Below are positions 46,066 through 54,581 of a stretch of 64,000 nt of DNA, piece after piece (within the stretch, counting starts at the first letter, position 1; each line of letters opens with the position of its first letter). The notes below the pieces were generated by a model. It made no database searches. It was not told the DNA's origin and was given only the letters and a program-made list of their open reading frames with translations. Both the position numbers and the translations under genes were made by a program. The stretch comes from Chelativorans sp. Marseille-P2723 (lineage in GTDB: Bacteria > Pseudomonadota > Alphaproteobacteria > Rhizobiales > Rhizobiaceae): positions 806,001-870,000 of the forward strand of contig NZ_CADDWI010000008.1 of NCBI RefSeq assembly GCF_902809845.1, in the 5' to 3' direction.

Positions 46066-46102
46066 CAACTCGGCCCCGCCGCGCTCATGGCGGGGCAGTT
46101 GC
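46065..46102 (+). terminator. Strong hairpin after sulP
   Basis: GCAACT (46065-46070), CG, GCCCCGCC (46073-46080), loop, GGCGGGGC (46089-46096), AGTTGC (46097-46102) make a 14-bp stem with a two-base bulge. It touches the sulP stop codon. No T-run follows, so it may stabilise or end the transcript less efficiently than an intrinsic terminator. Confidence 0.5.
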
Positions 46103-46195
46103 CGACGATGCCTTAATTTGTTCACGCATGAATTATGGGCTTGACCGCAGCGATTGTTATCACGCATTGCATATGTATTCGAATAAGAGGTAAAA

Positions 46196-46651
46196 ATGTC
46201 GAATACCGAAGAAGCACTCGATCAGGATAGGCTGATTATTCCGTTTCTATCCCGTGTATATTCTGGCCTTCACAGCTTTGCAGAAACGTTGCTTCGGGTC
46301 GTTGCCGGCCTCTCCCTGACCGTGCACGGCGCGGGAAAGATCACAAATCCTTTTGGCGCAGCAGGGATGGTGGAGGGGCTCGGTTTCTATCCCGGTGAGT
46401 TCTGGTCGCTTTTGCTGTCGTGCACCGAGTTCTTCGGCGGCATATTGATTGCTGTAGGTCTTTTGACGCGGCCCGCAGCTTTCGCCGGCATGATCGTACT
46501 TCTGGTAACGGTCTGGTTTCACTGGATTGTGCTGGCAGAAGGCTTTGCCGGGGCGGAGAAGTCGATCCTCTGGTCAGCAATCCTGTTCTACTTTGTCATC
46601 CGCGGCGGCAACAGCCAGTCGGTCGACTCGCGGATCGGCCGTCAATTCTGA
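46196..46651 (+). CDS. DoxX family membrane protein
   Basis: A 151-residue protein with four membrane helices. It has RVVAGLSLTVHGAGKITNPFGAAGM, the DoxX opening motif, and FFGGILIAVGLLTRPAAFAGM. DoxX proteins are inner-membrane subunits linked to thiol or quinone redox partners, of unclear exact role. AGAGG lies before the ATG. It stands alone after sulP. Confidence 0.9.
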   Translation: MSNTEEALDQDRLIIPFLSRVYSGLHSFAETLLRVVAGLSLTVHGAGKITNPFGAAGMVEGLGFYPGEFWSLLLSCTEFFGGILIAVGLLTRPAAFAGMIVLLVTVWFHWIVLAEGFAGAEKSILWSAILFYFVIRGGNSQSVDSRIGRQF

Positions 46652-46696
46652 ACTTGGTCCTGGAAGCGCTTCGTCGAGAGAGGTTAATGCAGGTAT

Positions 46697-46726
46697 GAGC
46701 GGCCTTGGGCTGGCACCCGGCCGCTC
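46697..46726. other. Inverted repeat after doxX
   Basis: GAGCGGCC (46697-46704) and GGCCGCTC (46719-46726) form an 8-bp perfect stem, with inner GGG/CCC pairing. It lies 45 bp after doxX and may act as a weak terminator; no T-run follows. Confidence 0.4.
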
Positions 46727-46841
46727 ACGGTATGCAGCTCCGAATCTGCTTCTTCATGAAGGATGCCAGCGCACGCGTTGACGCTCACACGTCGTTAACC
46801 AGAAGGCCGCTAGCTTCTCTCCAGATTCGGAGAGAAAGTTC

Positions 46842-47087
46842 ATGAGTTCAACTGTTGTCACGTTTCCGCTTCATCGCCGTCAGCGGCTTTTGAACGGCAT
46901 CGCTCAGGTTCTTCGAACGAAACAGGGTGATGAGGCGAATCAGTTCTGGCGTGAAACCGCGAAGGGTTTGTTGCAGCAACTGACAGCGAATGGTGTGGAC
47001 GTTCGGTCCGCCGAAGAAGAAGTACGGTATCTTCTTCATGCCGTTCTTTCACAAATTGAAGCTGACGCAGCCAAGGCGGAGGGTTAA
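46842..47087 (+). CDS. DUF6074-like small protein
   Basis: An 81-residue protein: TVVTFPLHRRQRLLNGIAQVLRT, then DEANQFWRETAKGLLQQL and a C-terminal AEEEVRYLLHAVLSQIEAD. This matches the DUF6074 pattern found in Hyphomicrobiales, often on plasmids, islands and prophages. Function is unknown; it may bind nucleic acid or a partner protein. It marks the left part of the accessory stretch that ends at tRNA-Met. Confidence 0.75.
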   Translation: MSSTVVTFPLHRRQRLLNGIAQVLRTKQGDEANQFWRETAKGLLQQLTANGVDVRSAEEEVRYLLHAVLSQIEADAAKAEG

Positions 47088-47680
47088 ACCTTATAATCGC
47101 CGGACAAGTAGCGGTTTCCGGCTGAATATTGTTTAACAGGCAGATGTTGGCCAGGTCGTCCACGACGGATATGACCGCGGTACCTAGCTTGAAAGCCGGG
47201 ATGGCTTCCGGCTTTCAATATGCTGGATTTGCGGAACGCCTTTCCGCTTTATTGATCCGTACGACGAAAAGCCCAGCAGGGGCGGCAAAAGTCGTGGCCG
47301 CGGAGGATGCGGTGCGGGGGATATTTCCTGCACGCGGCCATCCTCCTGGCGAGCCCAGGACCTCCGTGCGCACATCAATCTTTTCAAGATCTTCTCTCTC
47401 TATTGATGCTTGTCTGTAATGCTCCTCCGATGAGGCAAGTTTACGCATGCAGCAGCGTTTTCGCTTTTCGGGCTTAGGCAGCCGTCTCATTGCCCGAAGA
47501 TCGGCTATATCTCCTCGCCGACATGGCGGCGGCTTTTGCCAAGCGCGGCGACAGAGAAGCCGGTCAGCCGCTTCGTTCTTCGAGATTTGTTTCGTGGCAA
47601 AAAAGAAAAGTGCATGCCACCCTCCCCGGGAGTTCAAAACCTAGGTTGGGGATGAGCGGCCTGAAAGATAGGTGATGTTG
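47088..47680. other. Degenerate interval between the DUF6074 gene and the IS481 remnant
   Basis: A 593-bp stretch without supported genes. It holds the perfect 11-bp inverted repeat TTGAAAGCCGG (47189-47199) / CCGGCTTTCAA (47208-47218). Open frames on both strands look random. Confidence 0.5.
47189..47218. repeat. Perfect 11-bp inverted repeat
   Basis: TTGAAAGCCGG and CCGGCTTTCAA are separated by 8 bases. It could be a terminator stem for the DUF6074 gene or part of a mobile-element end. No T-run follows. Confidence 0.45.
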
Positions 47681-48304
47681 TGTGCCGGACACATGGGTAG
47701 CACTTTTCGCTTTGCGGGAGGTGTTGATGCCGTGGAAGGAGTGTTCGGTGATGGACGAGCGGGTTCGTTTTGTCGGACGTCTTCTGGACGGCGAGAGCAT
47801 GAGCGATGTGTGCCGGCGTTCGCTTCGCCAACCAGTTGCCCGAGCAGATCGAGCGTCTGATCGTCGAGAGCAAGAAGGATAAGCCACACTCGGGCGCCCG
47901 CAAGATCCGGGAGTTGCTGGTCAGAAAGCTGGCGAATTCAATGGGGAACGGCCGCACCAGGCGCTCAATATGGCTTGCCCTCCCGAGCGCTACAACCCAT
48001 CGCCGCGACCCTATCGCGGATTACCGGAGCTCGACTATCCCTTCCATGACAGGGACATTCTCGTCACCGCATGCGGCCGCATCTGCATGGCAAGAAAGAA
48101 GATCAACGTCTCGACCGTGCTGGCGGTCCAGACTCGGAATCAAGGAGGTCGAGGACGGCATATGGCTCGTCAGCTTCATGGACTACGATCTGGGATAGAT
48201 CGGCCTGGAACAGAGGACCTTACAGACAATCGACAACCCGTACGGCACGAGGTTGTCACCCATGTCTTAGGTACAGCCTGTTACCTATGTCTCAGGGCCG
48301 TACA
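47681..48304 (+). mobile_element. Remnant IS481-family insertion sequence
   Basis: The left end TGTGCCGGACACATGGGTAGCA (47681 onward) and the reverse complement of the right end (TGTACGGCCCTGAGACATAG, ending 48304) share the GAcACATrGGTArCA core of this IS group. Only about 620 bp remain of an element normally near 1.2 kb. The right end stops 10 bp from the CCA end of tRNA-Met. Confidence 0.7.
47727..48270 (+). pseudogene. IS481-family transposase pseudogene
   Basis: Recognisable pieces in order are MPWKECSVMDERVRFVGRLL (47727, N terminus), NQLPEQIERLIVESKKD, ERPHQALNMACPPERYNPSP with LDYPFHDRDILVTACGRIC, then IKEVEDGIWLVSFMDYDLG and LEQRTLQTIDNPYGTRLSPM ending at TAG 48268. Two internal deletions remove the helix-turn-helix and most of the DDE core. 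There are frame changes, and a TAG interrupts the C terminus where Tyr is expected. It cannot encode an active transposase. Confidence 0.8.
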
Positions 48305-48314
48305 ATGGACAGGC

Positions 48315-48391
48315 TGGTAGCGGAGGAGGGACTCGAACCCCCGACACAAGGATTATGATTCCTCTGCTCTAACCGACTGAGCTACTCCGCC
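48315..48391 (-). tRNA. tRNA-Met (elongator, anticodon CAT), CCA encoded
   Basis: On the minus strand a full cloverleaf is seen. The acceptor GGCGGAG pairs with CTCCGCT, the D-arm is GCTC/GAGC, the anticodon stem GAGGA/TCCTT encloses the loop ATCATAA with anticodon CAT, and the T-arm is CGGGGGTTCGAGTCCCTCC-like. It is followed by A and encoded CCA. The body matches alphaproteobacterial elongator tRNA-Met and not initiator or tRNA-Ile2. Confidence 0.93.
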
Positions 48392-48593
48392 GCAAGCGTC
48401 AAGCCGCACCATAATGGTGCTTCGTGACCTAGGGACGGGCGGATATAAGGTGGCAGGCCGGATGGTGTCAAGCTGCTCCGTAATCGTTTCTTCCCGGGCG
48501 TGACATCCTCGCGCATCCCTGTCTTTGTGACGCATGCGGGGTTGAGTTGCTGGACTGGCATCGGTATGTGTCCGCCAGAAATTCACGTGAAAA

Positions 48594-49550
48594 ATGATGA
48601 AGCTGCGTATCGCCGTTCTGGGATGTGGTTATTGGGGCTCGAACCACATCCGTACATTGAAATCGCTGGGCGTCCTCAGCGCCGTGTCCGATGCAAATCA
48701 GGCGCGGGCCGAAGGTTTCGCCAGTGAGCAGGAGTGCCGCGCGATCAAACCGCAAGATCTGTTCACTGACGATTCGATCGACGCCATCGTCATGGCGCTG
48801 CCGCCGCAGTTTCATGCGGAGTATGCTATCAAGGCGGTTTCCTCCGGTAAGCACGTACTTGTCGAAAAGCCAATCGCGCTGACCGTGAAGGATGCCGAAC
48901 GGGCCGTAAAGGCAGCGCAAGCAGCCGGCCGGGTCTTCATGGTTGGCCATGTGCTGCGCTTTCACCCTGCATTTGAGAAGCTGAAGGAACTGATCGATGA
49001 GGGCGAACTAGGCAAGGTGGGGTACATCCACTCCCACCGGCTGGGCCTGGGCAAGTTTCATACCGAGAACGACGCTCTTTGGGATCTTGCTCCGCACGAT
49101 CTTTCGATGATTCTGGCGATCACCGGCGCTCCCCCCATGGAAGTGCGCGGGGAGGGTGCCGCGCTCCTCGACCGTTTGAGCGACTTCGCCCACCTGCATA
49201 TGCGCTTTGCGAGCGGCCTTCGAAGCCATCTCTTTGCCTCGCGTCTCAATCCTTATCGTGAAAGGCGTCTGACGGTGGTAGGCGACAAGGCGATGGCGGT
49301 GTTTGACGATGTCGAGCCCTGGGGGCGCAAGCTTGCGGTCTACCGCCACGCGGTCTGGCAGGATAGCGGACAATGGGCTTTCACCACCAACGAACCATCT
49401 TATGTGGAGGTGGAAGAGGGGATGCCGCTCACACGAGAACTAGAGCATTTCCTCCATTGCATCGAAAATGGCACCCAGCCGCGTACTTCCGGCGAGGAAG
49501 GAATCGAGGTCCTGCGCATCCTTACTGCGGGAACCATCTCGCACGCTTAA
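48594..49550 (+). CDS. Gfo/Idh/MocA-family NAD(P)-dependent oxidoreductase
   Basis: A 318-residue oxidoreductase with the Rossmann motif VLGCGYWGSNHIRTL (about 8-22), the EKPIALT motif (catalytic Lys) near residue 97, and the MVGHVLRFHPAFEKLKELI helix. Proteins of this shape include sugar dehydrogenases such as WlbA, which oxidise nucleotide sugars for surface polysaccharides. Two ATG codons in tandem open the frame; neither has a strong ribosome site. No polysaccharide genes are adjacent, so the substrate stays open. Confidence 0.9.
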   Translation: MMKLRIAVLGCGYWGSNHIRTLKSLGVLSAVSDANQARAEGFASEQECRAIKPQDLFTDDSIDAIVMALPPQFHAEYAIKAVSSGKHVLVEKPIALTVKDAERAVKAAQAAGRVFMVGHVLRFHPAFEKLKELIDEGELGKVGYIHSHRLGLGKFHTENDALWDLAPHDLSMILAITGAPPMEVRGEGAALLDRLSDFAHLHMRFASGLRSHLFASRLNPYRERRLTVVGDKAMAVFDDVEPWGRKLAVYRHAVWQDSGQWAFTTNEPSYVEVEEGMPLTRELEHFLHCIENGTQPRTSGEEGIEVLRILTAGTISHA

Positions 49551-49601
49551 GCCTAAATGGACACCACTTCATGCGGTAGCGGTGGCGACGCATAGAGCAG
49601 C

Positions 49602-50780
49602 TTAAGCCGAAAGGCGCTCCTCAAGCCGCTGGAGCAGCGCCTCTGCTTCTGCATGGCGCTCTGCGCGTTCGATGAAGCCGCCACCATAGACGCGGGCACC
49701 GCCTCCATCGTCCGAGTAGAGAACGCAGGCCTGGCCCGGCGCAACACCAGCCTCGCCGTCATGCAGATCCACAAAGGCGGCGCCATTCTGGAAATGAAGC
49801 GTTGCCGGCGCAGGCGGACGGGTGGAACGCACCTTGGCGAAGACCTCCATCCCCTCCCGTGGCAGCGCTTCCAACGGACCGTCGCCAAGCCAGTTCATCT
49901 GCCGGAGGAGAACGCGACGCGTCTCCAGTGCTTCGCGTGGCCCCACCACGACAAGTGAGCGGGCCGCATCAAGGTGAACCACATAAAGCGGCTCGCCCGC
50001 CGCGATCTTCAGCCCACGGCGCTGGCCAACCGTATACCGCAGAATGCCCTCGTGCCGGCCGAGCACGCGTCCGTCGATATGCACGATATGTCCGGGACTG
50101 GCCGCTTGGGGCTTCAGCTTGGCAATGACATCGGAATAGTTCCCACGCGGCACGAAGCAGATGTCCTGGCTATCCTGCTTGGAAGCGACCGAAAGGCCCA
50201 TAGCCTCGGCGATCCTGCGAACTTCCGGCTTCGGAAGGTCACCGAGAGGAAAGCGCAGATAATCGATTTGCTCCTGCGTTGTGGCGAAAAGGAAATAGCT
50301 TTGGTCGCGTTCCGCATCTACAGGGCGGTAGAGAGCCCGATGGGCCCCGTTCGGCCGTGAGCGAATATAATGACCGGTAGCGAGTGCGTCTGCGCCGAGC
50401 TCGCGCGCTGTTGCCAGCAGATCGGAAAACTTGACGGTCTGGTTGCAGGCGACGCAGGGGATCGGTGTCTCGCCGGTCAGATAGCTGTTGGCGAACGGGT
50501 CAATTACGGCCTTGCGGAAGCGTTCCTCATAGTCGAGCACATAATGGGCAATACCCAGCGTCTCGGCCACCCGCCGCGCATCATCGATATCCTGACCGGC
50601 GCAGCATGATCCCGGCCGGTGCGTGGCTTCGCCATGATCGTAAAGCTGCAGGGTGACGCCGACCACCTCATATCCCTCACGCGCCAGCAAACCGGCGACG
50701 ACGGAAGAATCCACGCCGCCCGACATGGCTACCACGACGCGGGTCTTCTCTGGGGGGTGGGGCAAATCCAGGCTGTTCAT
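49602..50780 (-). CDS. mnmA: tRNA-specific 2-thiouridylase MnmA
   Basis: A 392-residue enzyme that thiolates uridine 34 of tRNA-Lys, Glu and Gln. It has the PP-loop [19 protein letters not shown] (about 18-36), the first catalytic cysteine in [14 protein letters not shown], and the second in [15 protein letters not shown]. The C-terminal beta-barrel is complete. Its 3' end faces the oxidoreductase and its 5' end faces sciP. Confidence 0.96.
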   Translation of the reverse strand: MNSLDLPHPPEKTRVVVAMSGGVDSSVVAGLLAREGYEVVGVTLQLYDHGEATHRPGSCCAGQDIDDARRVAETLGIAHYVLDYEERFRKAVIDPFANSYLTGETPIPCVACNQTVKFSDLLATARELGADALATGHYIRSRPNGAHRALYRPVDAERDQSYFLFATTQEQIDYLRFPLGDLPKPEVRRIAEAMGLSVASKQDSQDICFVPRGNYSDVIAKLKPQAASPGHIVHIDGRVLGRHEGILRYTVGQRRGLKIAAGEPLYVVHLDAARSLVVVGPREALETRRVLLRQMNWLGDGPLEALPREGMEVFAKVRSTRPPAPATLHFQNGAAFVDLHDGEAGVAPGQACVLYSDDGGGARVYGGGFIERAERHAEAEALLQRLEERLSA

Positions 50781-50936
50781 CGGTTCGTCTTTCGCTTCTG
50801 CCTGCGGTACATGGCAATCGGACGGCGGCAGGTCAAGCCGCTCTGCGTCGGCAGGATGGTCGCAGGCATTTTATTCAAGATGAACGGTAATTCCTAACGC
50901 CGGATTCATCTGTGTTACCCTAGCCTTACCAAGCGT

Positions 50937-50951
50937 TTAGGCAAATCTTAA
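50937..50951 (+). promoter_or_regulatory. CtrA-like box before sciP
   Basis: TTAG-N7-TTAA (50937-50951) matches seven of eight fixed positions of the CtrA consensus TTAA-N7-TTAA and lies 55 bp before the sciP ATG. A GANTC site is at 50903-50907. Together they fit cell-cycle control of sciP, which Caulobacter CtrA activates. Confidence 0.5.
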
Positions 50952-51006
50952 AAGCTACGACTTTATGGTCGGGCTGATTGGGTCTTGGTTCAGTATAGAG
51001 AGTACG

Positions 51007-51282
51007 ATGACCGATCTGGTGCGCCCTCGCGTAAAATATGTCATCGGCCCCGATGGCAGTCCGCTGACGATTGCCGACTTGCCGCCGAGCAATACGCGTC
51101 GTTGGGTAATTCGGCGCAAGGCGGAAGTAGTGGCCGCCGTGCGCGGGGGGCTGTTAAGCCTAGAGGAGGCGTGTCAGCGCTATCGCCTGACCGTGGAGGA
51201 ATTCCTGTCCTGGCAGGCGTCGATCGACGAATATGGACTGCAAGGCTTGCGAACGACGCGCATCCAGCAATACCGTCATTGA
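51007..51282 (+). CDS. sciP: CtrA inhibitor SciP (DUF1153)
   Basis: A 91-residue DUF1153 protein. It starts with VRPRVKYVIGPDGSPLTIADLPPSN and has a helix-turn-helix (RRWVIRRKAEVVAAVRGGLLSLEEACQRYRLTVEEFLSW). In Caulobacter SciP binds CtrA and blocks its activation of target promoters in G1. The start at 51007 gives the normal family length. It is 0.9 kb from ctrA and convergent with the fliJ-like gene. Confidence 0.92.
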   Translation: MTDLVRPRVKYVIGPDGSPLTIADLPPSNTRRWVIRRKAEVVAAVRGGLLSLEEACQRYRLTVEEFLSWQASIDEYGLQGLRTTRIQQYRH

Positions 51283-51622
51283 CGGTGGTCTTGAATAGCT
51301 TCTACGGCATCATCCGCCACGCATCATAGCGGCGCCGCGTGCCGATCCGTCTTCGTCCGGGACGCGGGAATCCAGCTCGTTCGTAAAATCCTGGGCGTCG
51401 ATGGCGGCCTGTTTTGCTGCGTCAGTAATTTGACGCGTACATGACCTCGTTCATGTTTCCGCGTCACTGGCTGCCGGCAGGCGGCAGCTCCTGGCTTTAA
51501 AATGGCGGCTGCGATCGTCTCTTATGATGCAGCCTCGCCTTTGCCTGATGCTTCTTTTCCGGCAGATGAAAGCGCCCTTTTGAAGAGGTGCGACCGCGAT
51601 CTACGGTCGCTGAAGAAATTGG
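51283..51622. other. Interval between sciP and the fliJ-like gene
   Basis: A 340-bp region between convergent genes. The 84-codon plus-strand frame at 51502 overlaps the fliJ-like gene and has low-complexity Ala/Pro/Arg composition, so it is not called. No clear terminator or RNA is visible. Confidence 0.5.
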
Positions 51623-51997
51623 TCAGGATCCGGTCATCGCGCGCGCTTCGCCACCGCAGCGCTGCCTTGCATCGCGCGTCTCGAGCGCTTCGGCTTTCGC
51701 CAGTTCGGCCTCCGCTTCGGCCAGCTCCGCCTTCTCCTGCTCCCTCTGATGTATGAGCTCGGCTTGCGATGTGCGCAGATTATCACGGCGCAGGCGCGCC
51801 GCCTTGGCGAAAGTGGGGTAGGCAAAATGGTTCTGATCAGTTATCCCGGCCTTGCTTTCTTCTGCTGCGATTTGCGCTTCCAGTTCCGTCGCCATGCGGT
51901 CGAAGTCGGCGATCATCGCATCAAGCTGGGCCATCCGCCGACGTCCTTCATTCACCCGAAACTGCTTCAGCCGAACAAGATTTTCACGTGATTTCAT
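51623..51997 (-). CDS. FliJ-like coiled-coil flagellar protein
   Basis: A 124-residue, almost wholly helical protein (FRVNEGRRRMAQLDAMIADFDRMATELEAQIAAEESKAG, then LIHQREQEKAELAEAEAELAKAEALE). This is the pattern of FliJ, the coiled-coil stalk that links export ATPase FliI to the flagellar export gate. GGGAGTTAGGAT lies before the ATG. Position beside ctrA, divergent across 428 bp, is typical of Hyphomicrobiales. Other flagellar genes are not in the window. Confidence 0.82.
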   Translation of the reverse strand: MKSRENLVRLKQFRVNEGRRRMAQLDAMIADFDRMATELEAQIAAEESKAGITDQNHFAYPTFAKAARLRRDNLRTSQAELIHQREQEKAELAEAEAELAKAEALETRDARQRCGGEARAMTGS

Positions 51998-52425
51998 ATC
52001 CTAACTCCCACAAAACGCGGACGCATGTTACACTTTGCGTGCCCACCCGCTGCGGGCGCCCCCGCGCCTTCAGCCACCGGTTTGGAAAACAAAATCCTAA
52101 GCTTCGGCTCCGGCGGTAACCATTCGTTTACGGGCATTGTTAATCATAAGAGCTATCGCTTAAGGCGCGGTAAAAATTCCGGCGATTGCAGGGCGTCGTC
52201 ACTGCTACTGCCGATTGTAACGAACAGGGCCGTGTCGGCCTCGGAGTAGAGAAGTGATTCAATATTGGAATCAATATCGTGCTTGCGAGAGCTGAAACAT
52301 GCTCTTAGCGCTTGCAAGAACGAATCAGAGTTTGTTAACCATTAACTGGCAGCTTCCGACTCAGATAACCACTGCTCAGTACGGGATGCCTGCCACACCC
52401 GGCTTGGCGGCGGAAAGGGGATAAG
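51998..52425. promoter_or_regulatory. ctrA promoter region with four GANTC sites and CtrA half-sites
   Basis: A 428-bp divergent leader. GANTC methylation sites for CcrM occur at 52256-52260, 52268-52272, 52322-52326 and 52358-52362, four in 107 bp. TTAACCATTAAC at 52335-52346 contains the CtrA half-site TTAACCAT. The first two GANTC sites flank AATATTG as an inverted pair. This layout fits control by CcrM methylation, GcrA and CtrA itself. Confidence 0.7.
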
Positions 52426-53121
52426 ATGCGTGTTCTGCTCATAGAAGACGATAGTGCGACCGCACAGAGCATCGAACTGATGCTGAAATCGGAAAGCTTC
52501 AATGTCTATACGACGGATCTCGGGGAGGAGGGCGTCGATCTAGGAAAGCTTTACGACTACGATATCATCCTCCTCGATCTCAACCTTCCTGACATGTCAG
52601 GTTACGAGGTCCTGAGGACGCTGCGTCTGTCCAAGGTCAAGACGCCAATTCTGATCCTGTCTGGCATGGCCGGCATCGAAGACAAGGTAAGGGGGCTCGG
52701 CTTCGGGGCTGATGACTACATGACCAAGCCCTTCCATAAAGACGAGCTTATCGCCCGCATTCACGCCATCGTCCGCCGCTCCAAGGGTCATGCCCAATCT
52801 ATCATCACCACGGGTGATCTTGTCGTCAATCTCGATGCCAAGACGGTCGAGGTCGCAGGCCAGCGGGTGCATCTGACCGGCAAGGAATACCAGATGCTGG
52901 AGCTCCTTTCGCTCAGAAAGGGCACTACTCTTACCAAGGAGATGTTCCTGAACCATCTTTATGGCGGGATGGACGAGCCGGAACTGAAGATCATCGACGT
53001 CTTCATCTGCAAGCTGCGAAAGAAGCTTGATGCTGCCTCCGGCGGACAAAGCTTTATCGAGACCGTCTGGGGACGCGGCTACGTTCTGCGTGAGCCGGAA
53101 GAAGTCCGGGAAAGCGCCTGA
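52426..53121 (+). CDS. ctrA: Cell-cycle master response regulator CtrA
   Basis: A 231-residue OmpR-type regulator. The receiver domain (1-118) has the phosphoacceptor Asp51 ([19 protein letters not shown]) and [19 protein letters not shown]. The winged-helix domain (125-228) has [20 protein letters not shown]. CtrA controls division, flagella and DNA replication in alphaproteobacteria; phosphate reaches it through ChpT, encoded 0.6 kb away. The sequence is nearly that of other Hyphomicrobiales CtrA proteins. A terminator follows. Confidence 0.97.
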   Translation: MRVLLIEDDSATAQSIELMLKSESFNVYTTDLGEEGVDLGKLYDYDIILLDLNLPDMSGYEVLRTLRLSKVKTPILILSGMAGIEDKVRGLGFGADDYMTKPFHKDELIARIHAIVRRSKGHAQSIITTGDLVVNLDAKTVEVAGQRVHLTGKEYQMLELLSLRKGTTLTKEMFLNHLYGGMDEPELKIIDVFICKLRKKLDAASGGQSFIETVWGRGYVLREPEEVRESA

Positions 53122-53144
53122 ACGACAGCCATTCTCTAAACAAG

Positions 53145-53167
53145 CCCGGCCTAAGTGCCGGGTTTTT
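53145..53167 (+). terminator. Intrinsic terminator of ctrA
   Basis: CCCGGC (53145-53150), loop CTAAGT, GCCGGG (53157-53162), then TTTTT. It lies 24 bp after the ctrA stop, a textbook rho-independent terminator. Confidence 0.9.
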
Positions 53168-53225
53168 GTTGCTGTTCGGAGGGATAAAGCCGGCGCCAAT
53201 CAAGCGGCGGGCGGGTTCTCACCGG

Positions 53226-53615
53226 TCATGCCGTTGCTGGCATTAATTCACGAAAGCTCTCCAGAAGCTGCAAACGAGTGAAGGGCTTCAGGATATAACT
53301 GGAGGCTCCGGCTCTTTTGGCTTTCATGATCGCTCCAAGATCAAGCTCGCTTGTGCACAGGAGGATATACGGATTGGCCTCCGGATCGAGCGCCAGAAGG
53401 CGCGTTATGAGCTCTATGGAATCCATATCCGGCAGGCGAATATCGATGACGGCGATATCCGGCATTTCGTGCCTACAGATATCGATAGCCTCAAGGCCGG
53501 TGGAGGCTTCTGCCACCAGCATGTCGACACTCGTCAGGATGCGTTTCGCGACCTTGCGGATCGCACTGGAGTCGTCGACGAACAAACAGCGCTTCAATTC
53601 TCTTGTGTTCTGCAA
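53226..53615 (-). CDS. Single-domain response regulator
   Basis: A 129-residue CheY-like receiver without output domain. It has the acidic pair DD at 14-15, phosphoacceptor Asp58 (MPDIAVIDIRLPDMDSIEL), and the switch lysine in SSYILKPFTRLQLLESF. It lies 56 bp after chpT on the same strand, as in other Hyphomicrobiales. It may exchange phosphate with ChpT or divert it from CtrA. It is not DivK or CpdR by sequence memory alone. Confidence 0.88.
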   Translation of the reverse strand: MQNTRELKRCLFVDDSSAIRKVAKRILTSVDMLVAEASTGLEAIDICRHEMPDIAVIDIRLPDMDSIELITRLLALDPEANPYILLCTSELDLGAIMKAKRAGASSYILKPFTRLQLLESFRELMPATA

Positions 53616-53671
53616 AGCACACCCGCCCCAACTAACCGTAAAGCGGCTAGCAAGCGCGGGTTAAGCCTTCG

Positions 53672-54301
53672 CTAAGCCGCGGACAGGACGATCTCTTCGA
53701 CGGAGCCTTTGATGGAGATCGTCATGTTCGTCTCCCGCGCCAGCAGCAGCGTGTAGTAGTACTGGACGCTGTGGGCGTCGACGGGCTCTTCTGTACCCTG
53801 GCCGGAGTGCAGTTCCAGAAAGCGGGGCGGCACGCGCACCATCGGACCATGGGCGAAGACCGTAAACTTCGGTTCCGTCTCCAGGTCCTCAAGCCGCACT
53901 GTCAATTTTCCGCCCCTGGGGATGGCAGCGTTGGCAACAAGAATGAGGTTGAGCAGCAGCTTCACCTTGTTCTTGGGCAGCAGAGCGCGTCCGCCCACCC
54001 ATTCCAGTTCCGGCTTTTCGTTGCGGATGAACGCGGTCGCCACGGCTTCGGCATCGCCCGTATCGATCTGCATGCCTGCGGAGCCTGCCGCGCCAAAAGC
54101 GAGGCGGGCGAACTGCAGCTTTGCTGAGGCGTTGGCGGCGCTGGCGCGGATGAGCTGCATCGCCTCCTCGTCGGCTCCTCCTTCGTCAAGAAGTTCCAGG
54201 CCGTTATTGATTGCGCCCACGGGCGAGATGATGTCATGGCAGACGCGACTGCACATCAGCGCCGTAAGATCCGGCGCGCTTAGCATAAGAGTTTCTGTCA
54301 T
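53672..54301 (-). CDS. chpT: Histidine phosphotransferase ChpT
   Basis: A 209-residue dimeric phosphotransferase. Phospho-His22 lies in SRVCHDIISPVGAINNGLELL, the helix 1 motif of ChpT, and a degenerate ATPase-like C-terminal domain follows without the N, G1 and G2 boxes. It relays phosphate from hybrid kinase CckA to CtrA and CpdR. It diverges from eipA across 280 bp with five GANTC sites. Confidence 0.93.
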   Translation of the reverse strand: MTETLMLSAPDLTALMCSRVCHDIISPVGAINNGLELLDEGGADEEAMQLIRASAANASAKLQFARLAFGAAGSAGMQIDTGDAEAVATAFIRNEKPELEWVGGRALLPKNKVKLLLNLILVANAAIPRGGKLTVRLEDLETEPKFTVFAHGPMVRVPPRFLELHSGQGTEEPVDAHSVQYYYTLLLARETNMTISIKGSVEEIVLSAA

Positions 54302-54581
54302 GTTCCTTAACCTGTCCCCTAGGTCATTTTTGGAATCGGCGAAGTGCCGTCCTTCTCACGCCGCGAATCGCTAATGCGACCAACCGGTTCTGGTTACACA
54401 CGGCAGAAGGCTGCGGCAACAAAGCGAGTGGTCGCAGGCTTTTGCCAAGCAGCGCGTAACCGCTGGGGATTCTCCAAAGCGCTTAATGGTTGAAAAAGGA
54501 TTACGCAGTACTCTCCAATTGTCCGAATCATGTTTTGGAATTCCGATTGCGGATTCCCTTGCTTTCACAAGGAGATGATCG
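54302..54581. promoter_or_regulatory. chpT-eipA divergent promoter region with five GANTC sites
   Basis: GANTC occurs at 54333, 54365, 54468, 54525 and 54552 within 280 bp. CTTAATGGTTGA near 54482-54493 resembles a reversed CtrA half-site with one mismatch. Methylation-dependent cell-cycle control of both genes is likely. Confidence 0.55.

Noticed and set aside
48405-48420. GCACCAT-A-ATGGTGC palindrome upstream of tRNA-Met
   Set aside because: A one-base loop makes a hairpin unlikely and nothing links it to the tRNA promoter.
51502-51756. 84-codon plus-strand frame near fliJ
   Set aside because: Low-complexity and overlaps the fliJ-like gene.
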